From assembly GCF_003609645.1 (NCBI RefSeq), contig NZ_MCIB01000023.1, positions 1 to 64,000 of the forward strand: a DNA stretch of 64,000 nt. Direction: 5' to 3'. Made by a program: the position numbers and the translations under genes. This document shows, piece by piece, positions 8,314-17,030 of this stretch; position 1 is the first letter of the stretch; the number at the start of each line of letters is the position of its first letter. A model generated the notes under the pieces. It ran no database searches and was not told the origin of the DNA. It saw only the letters and a program-made list of their open reading frames with translations. Source of the DNA: Thermohalobacter berrensis (GTDB taxonomy: Bacteria; Bacillota; Clostridia; Tissierellales; Thermohalobacteraceae).

Positions 8314-11300
8314 TAGTCAAAAAAAGGCTGTATTTACAATAGATAAAAATATTGCAGTAAGTGCAGGAGCTGGTTCTGGTAAGACAAGGGTACTTGTTGA
8401 GAGATATTTATACATATTAGAAAAGGGTAACCTAAGAAAGGGCAGAGAAATAGATTCAATAGTAGCAATAACATTTACCAAAAAAGCAGCCGCGGAAATG
8501 AAAGAGAGGGTACGAAGGGCTGTATATAAAAAAATTGAAGAAGATGAAAAATGGAAAAGGATATATATAGATATAGAAAGGGCTAATATATCCACAATCC
8601 ATAGTTTTTGTTCTAAAATATTGAGGGAAAATCCAGTTGAAGCAGGGATAGATCCAAACTTTGCCCTACTTGAAGATTATGAGGAAGATAGGCTTCTAAA
8701 TGATGTCATAGAAGAATATATTACTGATGGTATAGAAAATAGTAATAAGGTATTTGAATTAATAAAGCATTTTTCAGCATCTAAGTTAGATGGAAGCTCA
8801 TTTAAAGGTGGGCTTATTTCTGATATAAAATGGGTTTATAGAAAGGTAAGAAGTACAGGAATAGATTTTAAGGAATTAAAAAGGATTACCCTTGAAACTA
8901 TAGATAATATTAAAATAGATAAAGAATTACTAAACAAAATAAAATATAAATTTCAAGAATTAATAGATGATTCTACAAAGAGGTCAAAATTAGGCAAACT
9001 TGCAGATGATGAAGTATGGATAGATTTTAAAAACAATAATTTTAATGATGTAGACGAGAACATTTTAGATACACTTTATTATCTATATAAAAATATAGGT
9101 ACTTCATCAAAGGAAGAAAAGCAGAAAAAGATAGATGAATTAAAGGGCCTAATAGGTAAAGCTTTCTTACTTAATGAGAAGAAAATGATAAATATATATG
9201 AAAGCTTTTTAGATGTTCTTATTGTAATCGATAATAAATATACTAAGGAGAAGAAAATAAGAGGTTTACTAGATTATGAGGACCTTCAGATTAAATTACT
9301 TAATCTTTTAGATAATGATAATATAAGAAAAAGATATCAGGATAGATTTAGATACATAATGGTAGATGAGTTTCAAGATACTAATGAGCTTCAGAAAAAG
9401 ATAATCTACAAACTGTGTAGTGAAAATAGTGACCTTGATAGAGAAAATCTTTTTATAGTAGGTGACCCAAAACAATCTATATATGCATTTAGGGGAGCAG
9501 ATGTAGATGTTTTTTATGATGTAGTAGAGGATATTAAAAGGATATCAAAAGAAAGCCCTATATCCCTTAAGGATAACTTTAGAACTATGGATACAGTAAT
9601 GAATTTTATTAATGATATATTTAATAAATTAATGAACAATATATATGAAGAACTTGTTCCTAATAGAACTTCCTCCAACGATATAGATGTTGAAATACTG
9701 GAAAATGAAAATTTAGAAATACCAGAAGGAGTTTCTAAAACACAATATGTAAGGGAATATGAAAGTGAACTTATAGCCAAAAGAATTAAACAGTTAGTCA
9801 ATAATGAAGGATATAATTATAATGATATAGCAATATTATTTAGGTCTATGTCAGATACCCATATTTATGAAAAGGCTTTAAAGGATTATAATATTCCATA
9901 TTATAACTTGGGAGGAAAGGGCTTTTATAATAAACAGGAAATATTAGATATTATAAATGGTTTAAAAGCCATAAATAACAAATATGATCCCCTTTCTATT
10001 GTAGCTGTATTAAGAAGTCCTATGTTTGGACTTTCAGATAAGACTATATACTGGTTAATAAAGAATATGGAAGATAATTTAATTTCTACTTTATCAAAGG
10101 ATATACAAAATATTACTGAAAAAGAGATGAAAAAGGTAAAAAAAGCATATAAGATATTGTCTAGTCTTAATACTAAAAAATATATGGCTAAGATATATGA
10201 TTTAATAGAAGAATTGTTAGATAGAACCTACTATATTGAAACATGGATGCTTAAGTTTGGTAGTAGACAGGCTATAGCCAATATATATAAGTTTATTGAA
10301 ATGGCAAGGGAATTTGACAAAAAGGATAATAACAGTATAGAGGATTTTATCCAATATATAGACAGTAAATCTGACAGCTATGATGAAGGACAAGCTCAAA
10401 TTGAATCAGAGGAAGGTAACACGGTAAAGATTATGACAATACATAAATCTAAAGGATTAGAATTTAAAGTTGTAATTGTACCTCAGATGGCTAAGAGGTT
10501 TAATATGAATTTTTCCAGTATTCTTTTCGATAAAGATAAGGGTATAGCTATAAAACATAATACTTTCTACGAAAAAGATAAAGGGTTAATTTCTCCATTA
10601 TATTATGATTTAAAGGAAATTGAAAAGAAAAGGGAAAAGGAAGAAAATAAGAGAATACTTTATGTTGCAATGACTAGAGCTGAAGATAAGCTTATAATTG
10701 GAAATCAAGATACTGATAAAGATACTAAGAATACCTTTAGGGAGTTTATAAAGGATTTAATACCTGAGGATAGGTGTGTAAAAATAGATAGTATTGATAT
10801 AGAAAAGGATAAATTTATTAGTATAAAAACTATAAATAAAGTGGATACAAATAAAACATATGAGAATAAGTTTCCATTACTAAAGAAATTTAAGGAATAT
10901 GGTAGCAAAGATTTTAATAGAGTTAGTATAACCCAGTATATGACCTTTAAAGAATGTAAAAGAAGGTTTTATATGTCTTATTACAGAAAAATACCTATAG
11001 ACACTATTATTGAAAATGAAACAAATATTGAAAATTATATAATAATAGATTCTGCTACTAAGGGATTAGTAGTACATAAAATATGTGAAAATTATAAAAA
11101 GGGAATAAATACATTAGAGCTTATAAAAAGTGTATTAAAGTCATATAACTTAAAACCTTCAAAAGAGATAATCGATGAAATAAAGGTATATGTAGATAAC
11201 TATTCTAAATACCATAGTGAAGATTATGATAAAAGATTCAATGAAAAAAGCTTTTACTATAAAATACAAAATAAATTTATATACGGAATAATAGATAGAA

Positions 11301-11635
11301 TAAATATAAAGGGAAAAGAAGCCGAAATAGTTGATTTTAAAACAAATAAAGTTGAAAATATAGAATACATTAAGAAGAAATATGAACCTCAAATCCATTT
11401 ATATTCTAAAGTCTTTAAAGATATATATAAAATACAGGTAAAGAAGGCAGGACTTTTACTTTTAGAAACAGGTGATTATGTAGACATAGACATAAGTAGT
11501 CATAAAGTAGATAATTCTATGGAGGATATAAAAAATTTCATAAATTATATAGATAAATTTAAAAATATTAAGGACTATAAAAAAGATAAGAAAAATTGCC
11601 AGTTTTGTAAGTTTAACAAATTTTGCATAGATTAG
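8300..11635 (+). CDS. addA: ATP-dependent helicase/nuclease subunit AddA
   Basis: This 1111-residue UvrD-type (SF1A) helicase with a C-terminal nuclease forms the AddAB double-strand-break repair enzyme with the overlapping addB. Visible motifs are SAGAGSGKTRVLVER (Walker A, about residue 20), TFTKKAAAEMKERV (Ia), MVDEFQDTNELQ (Walker B), GDPKQSIYAFRGAD (III), TIHKSKGLEF (V) and YVAMTRAEDKL (VI). The nuclease core is GIIDRINI followed by IVDFKTNK. Unusually, the protein ends in CQFCKFNKFCID (Cys1100, 1103, 1109; CX2CX5C) and carries Cys886 in FKECKRRFY, the arrangement of an AddB-type iron-sulfur nuclease. Canonical AddA lacks this, as far as I know. A terminator follows directly. Confidence 0.95.
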   Translation: MELTDSQKKAVFTIDKNIAVSAGAGSGKTRVLVERYLYILEKGNLRKGREIDSIVAITFTKKAAAEMKERVRRAVYKKIEEDEKWKRIYIDIERANISTIHSFCSKILRENPVEAGIDPNFALLEDYEEDRLLNDVIEEYITDGIENSNKVFELIKHFSASKLDGSSFKGGLISDIKWVYRKVRSTGIDFKELKRITLETIDNIKIDKELLNKIKYKFQELIDDSTKRSKLGKLADDEVWIDFKNNNFNDVDENILDTLYYLYKNIGTSSKEEKQKKIDELKGLIGKAFLLNEKKMINIYESFLDVLIVIDNKYTKEKKIRGLLDYEDLQIKLLNLLDNDNIRKRYQDRFRYIMVDEFQDTNELQKKIIYKLCSENSDLDRENLFIVGDPKQSIYAFRGADVDVFYDVVEDIKRISKESPISLKDNFRTMDTVMNFINDIFNKLMNNIYEELVPNRTSSNDIDVEILENENLEIPEGVSKTQYVREYESELIAKRIKQLVNNEGYNYNDIAILFRSMSDTHIYEKALKDYNIPYYNLGGKGFYNKQEILDIINGLKAINNKYDPLSIVAVLRSPMFGLSDKTIYWLIKNMEDNLISTLSKDIQNITEKEMKKVKKAYKILSSLNTKKYMAKIYDLIEELLDRTYYIETWMLKFGSRQAIANIYKFIEMAREFDKKDNNSIEDFIQYIDSKSDSYDEGQAQIESEEGNTVKIMTIHKSKGLEFKVVIVPQMAKRFNMNFSSILFDKDKGIAIKHNTFYEKDKGLISPLYYDLKEIEKKREKEENKRILYVAMTRAEDKLIIGNQDTDKDTKNTFREFIKDLIPEDRCVKIDSIDIEKDKFISIKTINKVDTNKTYENKFPLLKKFKEYGSKDFNRVSITQYMTFKECKRRFYMSYYRKIPIDTIIENETNIENYIIIDSATKGLVVHKICENYKKGINTLELIKSVLKSYNLKPSKEIIDEIKVYVDNYSKYHSEDYDKRFNEKSFYYKIQNKFIYGIIDRINIKGKEAEIVDFKTNKVENIEYIKKKYEPQIHLYSKVFKDIYKIQVKKAGLLLLETGDYVDIDISSHKVDNSMEDIKNFINYIDKFKNIKDYKKDKKNCQFCKFNKFCID

Positions 11636-11637
11636 AG

Positions 11638-11663
11638 GTCAGGTAATGATTACCTGACTTTTT
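11638..11663 (+). terminator. Rho-independent terminator of addBA
   Basis: A 9-bp perfect stem (GTCAGGTAA / TTACCTGAC) with a TGA loop is followed by TTTTT. It lies 3 bases after the addA stop. Confidence 0.9.
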
Positions 11664-11680
11664 GTATTTGTAATAAAAAA

Positions 11681-11710
11681 TTTACAAAAAATTCGCAATA
11701 GTATGATAAA
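11681..11710 (+). promoter_or_regulatory. Possible promoter of the HTH-TPR gene
   Basis: TTTACA at 11681 and GATAAA at 11705-11710 are 18 bases apart and lie about 50 bases upstream of the start codon. The match is moderate. Confidence 0.4.
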
Positions 11711-11759
11711 ATAATATTAAACATCATTTGAAGATAACAAAAAATTTGGGGGAGAATGT

Positions 11760-12449
11760 ATGGAAGAGATAAAAATTTTAAGCCAAGGAGAAAGATTAAA
11801 AAAGATTAGGAAGACTCTAAACTTAAGCCAAGAGGAATTAGCTGGAGAAAAGTTTTCTAAAAACTATATATCTATGTTTGAAAACGATAAAAGAAGAATT
11901 AGTCCAATAAATGCAATATATCTAACACAACAGATTAACAATTTTGCTAAGAAAAAAAATAAGAACATACATATTACTACTACCTATTTACTAAAAACGG
12001 AAAAAGATATAGCAAAGGATAAATGTGAAAAGCTTCTTAGAGAGGTAGAATCTAATCTTGGTATTTCAAATTACAACATACAATTAAATCTTTATGTTGC
12101 TTATGTCCTATCTAAAAAATATAACCTTAAAAACTTTTTAGCTAAATCACTATATCTAAAGGGATTGAATTCCCTAAAAAGAGAGTTAGACCAGTGTGCT
12201 GTTATTCAATTTCTAGAAGCATTAACTTATTTCTCTAAAATAGATGATTTTCAAACAATAGCCCAATTATATACCAACATAGGAGTAATCTATTTAAAAC
12301 AAAATAGAACTGTTGATGCCCTTCCATATTTTAATCTTGCAAAGAATTCTCTATCAAAACTAGAGGAATTTGATGATGTTAACTCAACTATTAAGCATAT
12401 AGACTATTATAGGACTTTATGCTATCCTAGAACTGGGGTAAAAAGTTAA
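11760..12449 (+). CDS. HTH (XRE) transcriptional regulator with TPR-like C-terminal part
   Basis: Residues 8-60 form an XRE-type helix-turn-helix (GERLKKIRKTLNLSQEELAG, then FSKNYISMFENDKRRISP). The rest is helical and contains TPR-like repeats, clearest in YTNIGVIYLKQNRTVDALPY at about 185-205. This is the layout of RRNPP-like and related HTH-TPR regulators, which sense small peptides or intracellular partners. At 229 residues it is shorter than most RRNPP proteins (about 280-420), with only one or two clear TPRs, so it could be a truncated member. The start follows GGGGGAG. The target genes are unknown; the next gene downstream is a broken peptidase gene. Confidence 0.75.
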   Translation: MEEIKILSQGERLKKIRKTLNLSQEELAGEKFSKNYISMFENDKRRISPINAIYLTQQINNFAKKKNKNIHITTTYLLKTEKDIAKDKCEKLLREVESNLGISNYNIQLNLYVAYVLSKKYNLKNFLAKSLYLKGLNSLKRELDQCAVIQFLEALTYFSKIDDFQTIAQLYTNIGVIYLKQNRTVDALPYFNLAKNSLSKLEEFDDVNSTIKHIDYYRTLCYPRTGVKS

Positions 12450-12496
12450 AACATACAATAAATGTAAAAAAAGAGTCGAATAATAGGGGGCTTATT

Positions 12497-12693
12497 TTGG
12501 CTGATCAATGGAACGTAACTAAGACTATTGAAAACCTTTTGAAGAAATGAATAAATTATCTATACCTGTAATTAATATAGGTCCTTGGGGTAAGGATTTG
12601 CATAAGTTTACAGAGAGGGTATATAAAGAAGACCTTTTTGAAAGAACACCAAGAATAATTGATTTAGCAATAGAACATGTTTTAAATGAATAA
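12497..12693 (+). pseudogene. M20 (RocB-like) peptidase gene, internally deleted
   Basis: Behind AGGGGG a TTG start opens a 17-codon frame, LADQWNVTKTIENLLKK, that looks like the extreme N-terminus of a RocB-type M20 zinc peptidase. It stops at 12548. One base earlier, in a different frame, an ATG opens a 48-codon frame with PVINIGPWGKDLHKFTERVY and then RTPRIIDLAIEHVL. This is the typical C-terminus of the same family (PVxNiGPxGKdxHkxtERv). The roughly 450 residues between them, with all metal ligands, are gone. A terminator follows. The gene is clearly non-functional. Confidence 0.65.
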
Positions 12694-12713
12694 AGTTAAT
12701 TATTTTTTAATTA

Positions 12714-12747
12714 AAAAGTAGCAGCTACTTTATTAGCTGCTACTTTT
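12714..12747 (+). terminator. Terminator after the peptidase remnant
   Basis: A 14-bp perfect stem (AAAAGTAGCAGCTA / TAGCTGCTACTTTT) with a 6-base loop, with Ts and As on both sides. It can act in either direction. Confidence 0.85.
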
Positions 12748-12829
12748 AATTTAGTATGAAGGAATTTTATTGTTTTTGTAGAAATTTTATAGAAACAATA
12801 TTAAAAATCAGAGAAAGAGAGGCAGCTAA

Positions 12830-13102
12830 ATGGATTTTTTACAGCTTGTTAATATGGTTATTGGGGTTGTAGGAGTATTTTTAGTTTTGTTAATGGTTAT
12901 TTTAGTATCGTTAACAAAAGCAACCTTTGAGTGGAAAATAACCCGTTATTTAACTGCCGTTTTTCTAGGTTTTTCTATTTGGGCCATATATAGATTTTTA
13001 AAACTCTTTCCTGAAGTAACTATATTTGACTATTTGACTTTAATATTTAATATTGGCCTGGTAATAGTTTCGAAATATGCATCTACACATATAGATGAAT
13101 AA
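12830..13102 (+). CDS. Small hypothetical membrane protein
   Basis: This 90-residue protein has three predicted membrane helices, at about residues 5-28, 38-58 and 66-84. There are no conserved polar motifs and I do not recognise the family. The ribosome-binding site is weak (GAGAGG). It ends two bases before the convergent gene at 13105, with no terminator between, so the two transcripts may overlap. Confidence 0.6.
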   Translation: MDFLQLVNMVIGVVGVFLVLLMVILVSLTKATFEWKITRYLTAVFLGFSIWAIYRFLKLFPEVTIFDYLTLIFNIGLVIVSKYASTHIDE

Positions 13103-13104
13103 TA

Positions 13105-14451
13105 TTAACTTAATACATGTTCTCTGCGGGGCTTTACAGCGTACCTTATTCCCATAAACTCTGCTAACTCCTTATCTACAGTAACTAAATCCTCTTTACT
13201 TAATTCTTTTATTGAATATTTTCCTACAGCCTGAACGGCTAATTTCATTTCTTCAAGGCAGGATTTTAAGAAGTTAGCTAGATTCCTAGCTGCTTTATCT
13301 ACATTTAGCCTATCTGTATATTTACCTATATATAAAGAAAGTTGAGTAGGTGGTGCTTCAGGAAGGGTTTTAATAGCTTCACATTGTATAGCTGCAAAAA
13401 CCGCAATAGAACCAATATAGACAGCATCTGCTCCTAAAGCAATAGCCTTTAGGAAATGACCAGGTGTTGTTAAACCACCGGCTGCTATGACACTAAATCT
13501 ATCCCTTTCATTATTTTCTTCAAGCCAATTAATAGTTCTAACAAGTGAATGTAAGGTAGGTAAACCTACATTATCTTCAAGGGTTGGAGGGGCAACTGCT
13601 GTACCTCCTTCTGAACCATCAACTACTATATAGTCAGCATTTGTCTTAGCAATAACTTCAAGTTCGTATTCTATATAATCTGTTCCAGCTATTTTTATTC
13701 CTACAGGAACATCATATTGTTCCTTTAAGTTGTTTACTAAATCTATAATATCCTGAGTTGAAGTTACCCCGGGCATACGTGAATAAATTGTGCAATCCTG
13801 TCCATCTTTTATATGCCATATTTTCCTTAAATGAGTACCTATATTTTCAGATTCCATAGTAGATTCAACAGCTCCACCCCATGCTCCTTGACCTAGTTGT
13901 ACTTCTATTGCATCAAGCTGACCTAAAAGTTCAGGACTAGTCTGTAAACCTCCGCGATTATATTGACCTATTAAATATTTTGCATTATCTCTTACTTCAT
14001 GGGTTACTGCAGATTCTCCTGTATTTGTTGATGTTCCAACCATTGCAGCACCTTTAGCTAGAGCCATTTTCATCTTTAAACTTAAAGAACCTCCATAGGA
14101 CATACCAGTAATCATTATAGGAATATCAAGCTTAAGGGGTTTTTTGGCATTTGGCCCTATTATAGTAGCAGAGTCAACATTACTAGTACTAGGTGTTGGA
14201 AGTTGGAATAACTGTTTAGGACTAAGTAAAATTTTGTTCCATGGTGATAAAACTACAGGACTTCCATATGGAAGTTTTAATACTTTACCACTTTCAGCCC
14301 TTAACATTGCTTCTACTATTGCTTTAGGTGTAAGCTTTTGGCTAGCAGTTACCATTACATACGGATTATCTGGAAAATCTTCAGTAAACATTTTCTTTAC
14401 TATATCATCTGAAAAAGGGTCTAATAATTTAAGTAAAGCCCAATTAAGCAT
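13105..14451 (-). CDS. FMN-binding glutamate synthase family protein
   Basis: This 448-residue TIM-barrel protein belongs to the GltB domain-2 (Glu_synthase) superfamily. Family blocks include TGMSYGGSLSLKMKMALAKG (FMN/substrate region), VGTSTNTGES, the glycine-rich VDGSEGGTAVAPP and IAAGGLTTPGHFLKAIALGA (phosphate-binding end of the barrel). It lacks the N-terminal glutamine amidotransferase domain and the separate ferredoxin-like domain found in some archaeal-type proteins, and the 3Fe-4S cysteine cluster of true GltB is not evident. It may use another ammonia or amino donor, or do something else. The start follows GGAGGTG. It is transcribed alone, convergent with 12830-13102. Confidence 0.85.
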   Translation of the reverse strand: MLNWALLKLLDPFSDDIVKKMFTEDFPDNPYVMVTASQKLTPKAIVEAMLRAESGKVLKLPYGSPVVLSPWNKILLSPKQLFQLPTPSTSNVDSATIIGPNAKKPLKLDIPIMITGMSYGGSLSLKMKMALAKGAAMVGTSTNTGESAVTHEVRDNAKYLIGQYNRGGLQTSPELLGQLDAIEVQLGQGAWGGAVESTMESENIGTHLRKIWHIKDGQDCTIYSRMPGVTSTQDIIDLVNNLKEQYDVPVGIKIAGTDYIEYELEVIAKTNADYIVVDGSEGGTAVAPPTLEDNVGLPTLHSLVRTINWLEENNERDRFSVIAAGGLTTPGHFLKAIALGADAVYIGSIAVFAAIQCEAIKTLPEAPPTQLSLYIGKYTDRLNVDKAARNLANFLKSCLEEMKLAVQAVGKYSIKELSKEDLVTVDKELAEFMGIRYAVKPRREHVLS

Positions 14452-14636
14452 AATAACACCTCCAAATAAAATTTATAACTAAATATAGTATTTGTTTGGA
14501 GTAAATTTTTATTTATTGTTGCATAATAAAACTATGGTATATAATGGTTTATTTTTTTTATTATAGTTTCTATAAGGAAAATAAGGGTAAAAATTACCAT
14601 ATAATATTAAAAAATAGAAAATAGGAGGATGATGTT

Positions 14637-14960
14637 ATGATACTTGTAAATACTGACTATATTCCAAACAAAAAGATTGTAAAAACATTAGGTATAGTTA
14701 AGGGGAATACTATTCGTGCTAAACATATAGGAAAAGATATTTTATCAGGATTAAGACATATAGTTGGAGGACAAATGAAGGAATATGAAGAAATGTTTAC
14801 AGAAGCTAGACAATTTGCTGTTAATGAAATGGTAAAGGAAGCAGAAAAATTAGGTGCAAATGCTATAATAAATATTCGCTTTTCTACTTCAGCAATTATG
14901 CAGGGAGCAGCAGAGATGCTAGTATATGGTACAGCTGTAGTTGTAGAGGATGAAAATTAA
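14637..14960 (+). CDS. YbjQ/DUF74 family protein (heavy-metal-binding-type domain)
   Basis: This 107-residue protein matches the YbjQ family: a beta-rich N-terminus ending in GIVKGNTIRAKHIGKD, then LRHIVGGQMKEYEEMF, then AEKLGANAIINIRF and the C-terminal YGTAVVVE. Family members form pentameric ring-like structures and are often annotated as heavy-metal-binding; the biochemical role is not settled. The protein here contains no cysteine. The start follows AGGAGGATG. It precedes the arsenic operon but has a separate transcript. Confidence 0.85.
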   Translation: MILVNTDYIPNKKIVKTLGIVKGNTIRAKHIGKDILSGLRHIVGGQMKEYEEMFTEARQFAVNEMVKEAEKLGANAIINIRFSTSAIMQGAAEMLVYGTAVVVEDEN

Positions 14961-15021
14961 ATTTAAAATTTCCATTTACTCTTTTTAGCTTGTAAGAATA
15001 ACATTTTATAATTTTTTTAGA

Positions 15022-15057
15022 AAACAGTTGCAAAATACAACTGTTTCATGATACAAT
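15022..15057 (+). promoter_or_regulatory. MarR operator overlapping the arsenic-operon promoter
   Basis: AAACAGTTG (15022-15030) and CAACTGTTT (15038-15046) form a perfect 9-bp inverted repeat with a 7-base spacer, a normal layout for a MarR dimer. It overlaps the -35 TTGCAA (15028) and the spacer of a promoter whose -10 is TACAAT at 15052-15057. It lies 29 bases upstream of the marR start, which suggests autorepression. Confidence 0.8.
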
Positions 15058-15074
15058 TAATTTGAGGTGAGAAT

Positions 15075-15518
15075 ATGAAAAATTTTACAGAAGCAAATCT
15101 TTTAAGGGAACTTGTAAGGTTACTTGTTAGAAATTTAGGAATTTTAGAAAAGGATGAAGCAACTTGCTGTGGTGTAACTATTTCACAATGTCATACTATT
15201 ATTGAGATAGGAAAACATAAAGAAATTTCTTTAAACGATTTAGCCACAATACTTAATTTGGACAAAAGTACAATAAGTCGAACAGTTAATAGACTAGTAA
15301 AGGAAGATTTAGCCCAAAGAATACCTGATGAGAATGATAGAAGATTTGTAAAAATAATGCTAACTGATAAGGGAAAAAGAATATTTAAAAATATAGAAAA
15401 AAATATGGATGACTATTACCAGAGAATATTTCAATCTATACCAGATGATAAAAAAGACCAAGTTATAGAGAGTCTTAATATTCTAATTAATTCTGTAAAA
15501 CAAAATAAATGTTGCTAA
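15075..15518 (+). CDS. MarR family regulator of the arsenic operon
   Basis: This 147-residue winged-helix protein has the core ISLNDLATILNLDKSTISRT (recognition region about 54-75) and the wing RIPDENDRRFVKIMLTDKG. It carries an unusual Cys set: Cys31-Cys32 and Cys39 in ATCCGVTISQCH, and Cys146-Cys147 at the C-terminus. In this position the cysteines could bind trivalent arsenic or another thiophilic ligand, which is inference. It is the first gene of an operon with arsM and an acetyltransferase, 15 bases upstream of arsM, and it has a palindromic operator over its own promoter. MarR-ArsM-GNAT trios are a recurring arrangement in anaerobes as I recall. Confidence 0.88.
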   Translation: MKNFTEANLLRELVRLLVRNLGILEKDEATCCGVTISQCHTIIEIGKHKEISLNDLATILNLDKSTISRTVNRLVKEDLAQRIPDENDRRFVKIMLTDKGKRIFKNIEKNMDDYYQRIFQSIPDDKKDQVIESLNILINSVKQNKCC

Positions 15519-15533
15519 AGGAGTGGGATTATA

Positions 15534-16361
15534 ATGAATTCAGACATAAAGAAAAATGTTAAAAAATATTATGGAAGTATAGCTAAAGAAGTATTGAATG
15601 GTTCAACAAATGGATGTGGATGTGGTCCAAGCTGTTGTAGTAATCCTATGGATGTAACTCTTTTTTATGAAAAAGAAACTATAAAGGATTTGCCTAAAGA
15701 GGCTGTTAATGCATCATTAGGATGTGCTAACCCTATAATATTTGCAGACATTAAAGAAGGAGAAACCGTATTAGATTTAGGTAGTGGTGGAGGAATAGAT
15801 GCATTACAAGTATCTAAACAAGTAGGATTAAATGGTAAAGTATATGGTTTAGATATGACTGATGAAATGCTTCAATTAGCAAACAAAAATAAGGAAAAAA
15901 GTGGTGTTACAAATGTTGAATTTATGAAGGGATATATTGAAGATATTCCCCTAGAAGACAACATTATAGATGTTATAATATCAAACTGTGTAATAAACTT
16001 ATCTGAAAACAAGAAAAAAGCAATCTCAGAAGCCTATAGAGTTTTAAAAAATGGTGGAAGGCTATGTATTGCAGATATTGTAACTACTAAAGAAGTACCA
16101 AAAAAATTAGTAGAAAGCGTTGGAATGTGGGTAGGATGCATAGCAGGAGCATTAAGTATTTCAGAGTATAAAGAAATATTAAAAGAGGTAGGATTCAAGA
16201 ATGTTAGAATTATAAAAGCCCAGAGTTATGATAAAAGATTTATTAAAGACATGGCAGAGAAGTTTAACGAAAATATAAATGAGATTTTTAGTGAAGAAGA
16301 AATAGAGCTTTTAGACAATGCTTTTGCAAGTGCTATTATAAAGGGAGTTAAGGATGAGTAA
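15534..16361 (+). CDS. arsM: Arsenite methyltransferase
   Basis: This 275-residue SAM-dependent methyltransferase converts As(III) to methylated arsenicals using SAM and thiols. SAM-binding motif I is VLDLGSGGGIDAL (about 79-91). The three cysteines expected to bind As(III) are present: Cys64 (SLGCANP), Cys152 (SNCVINL) and Cys202 (WVGCIAG). A further CGCGPSCC cluster near residues 28-35 is common in ArsM proteins. The start follows AAAGGAGTGGG. It sits between the MarR gene and the acetyltransferase gene, and its stop overlaps the latter by 8 bases. In anaerobes, methylation makes volatile products and toxic MAs(III), which can act as an antibiotic. Confidence 0.95.
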   Translation: MNSDIKKNVKKYYGSIAKEVLNGSTNGCGCGPSCCSNPMDVTLFYEKETIKDLPKEAVNASLGCANPIIFADIKEGETVLDLGSGGGIDALQVSKQVGLNGKVYGLDMTDEMLQLANKNKEKSGVTNVEFMKGYIEDIPLEDNIIDVIISNCVINLSENKKKAISEAYRVLKNGGRLCIADIVTTKEVPKKLVESVGMWVGCIAGALSISEYKEILKEVGFKNVRIIKAQSYDKRFIKDMAEKFNENINEIFSEEEIELLDNAFASAIIKGVKDE

Positions 16362-16869
16362 TAAAATGGAAAAATATAGGACTAGGATAGCCAATTTAGA
16401 TGATATTTCAAGTATAACTAAGATATATAATGAAGGTATAGAAGATAGAATGGCTACACTAGAAACAAGGCCAAGGACAAAAGAAGAAATGGAAGAGTGG
16501 TTTGTTAAAAGAAATGAGAAATATAAGGTAATAGTAATTGAAAATACAGAAGGGAAAATTTTAGGTTGGGCTTCATTAAATCAGTATAATTCAAGATGCT
16601 GCTATAAAGGAATAGCAGACATTTCAATTTATATCAAGGGAAGTATGAGGGGAAAAGGGATAGGTAAAAAATTAATGAGATATTTAATCAAAACAGCTAA
16701 GAATGAAAGTTTTTATAAGCTAGTTTTAAAGATGATTAGTCATAATAAAGCAGCAAAAGGGTTGTATTTATCAATGGGGTTTAGAGAAGTTGGCATATAT
16801 AAAAGACATGGGATGTTAGATGGAAATTGGGTTGATATAACTATAATGGAAAAGCTTCTTACAGATTGA
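16354..16869 (+). CDS. GNAT N-acetyltransferase, ArsN1/phosphinothricin-acetyltransferase type
   Basis: This 171-residue GNAT protein has the family pattern YNEGIEDRMATLETRPRT (about 20-40), ADISIYIKGSMRGKGIGKKL (acetyl-CoA binding; R-G-K-G-I-G-K), NKAAKGLYLSMGF and a C-terminal GNWVDITIMEKLL. Such proteins acetylate the amino group of glutamate analogues such as phosphinothricin or arsinothricin. The ars-operon setting makes the arsinothricin-resistance type (ArsN1) more likely than a phosphinothricin enzyme, but the substrate is inferred. It overlaps the arsM 3' end by 8 bases and is followed by a strong terminator, so it is the last gene of the operon. Confidence 0.8.
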   Translation: MSNKMEKYRTRIANLDDISSITKIYNEGIEDRMATLETRPRTKEEMEEWFVKRNEKYKVIVIENTEGKILGWASLNQYNSRCCYKGIADISIYIKGSMRGKGIGKKLMRYLIKTAKNESFYKLVLKMISHNKAAKGLYLSMGFREVGIYKRHGMLDGNWVDITIMEKLLTD

Positions 16870-16877
16870 TTTTTTCT

Positions 16878-16925
16878 AAAAATTCGTTGGTCTTTAGCAG
16901 TAGTTAAAGGTCAGCGAATTTTTTA
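16878..16925 (+). terminator. Terminator of the marR-arsM-GNAT operon
   Basis: A long stem of about 19 bp with some G-U pairs (from AAAAATTCGTTGG to CAGCGAATTTTT) and an 8-base loop, ending in a T-run. Confidence 0.85.
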
Positions 16926-17030
16926 TATAAAAAAATTTATTATTAATATATTCACTAATACTATAGGAACTAACTACATGGCCAGTACATATTATAAAAT
17001 TGACAAAAATATAATATAGGAGTTGATGAT

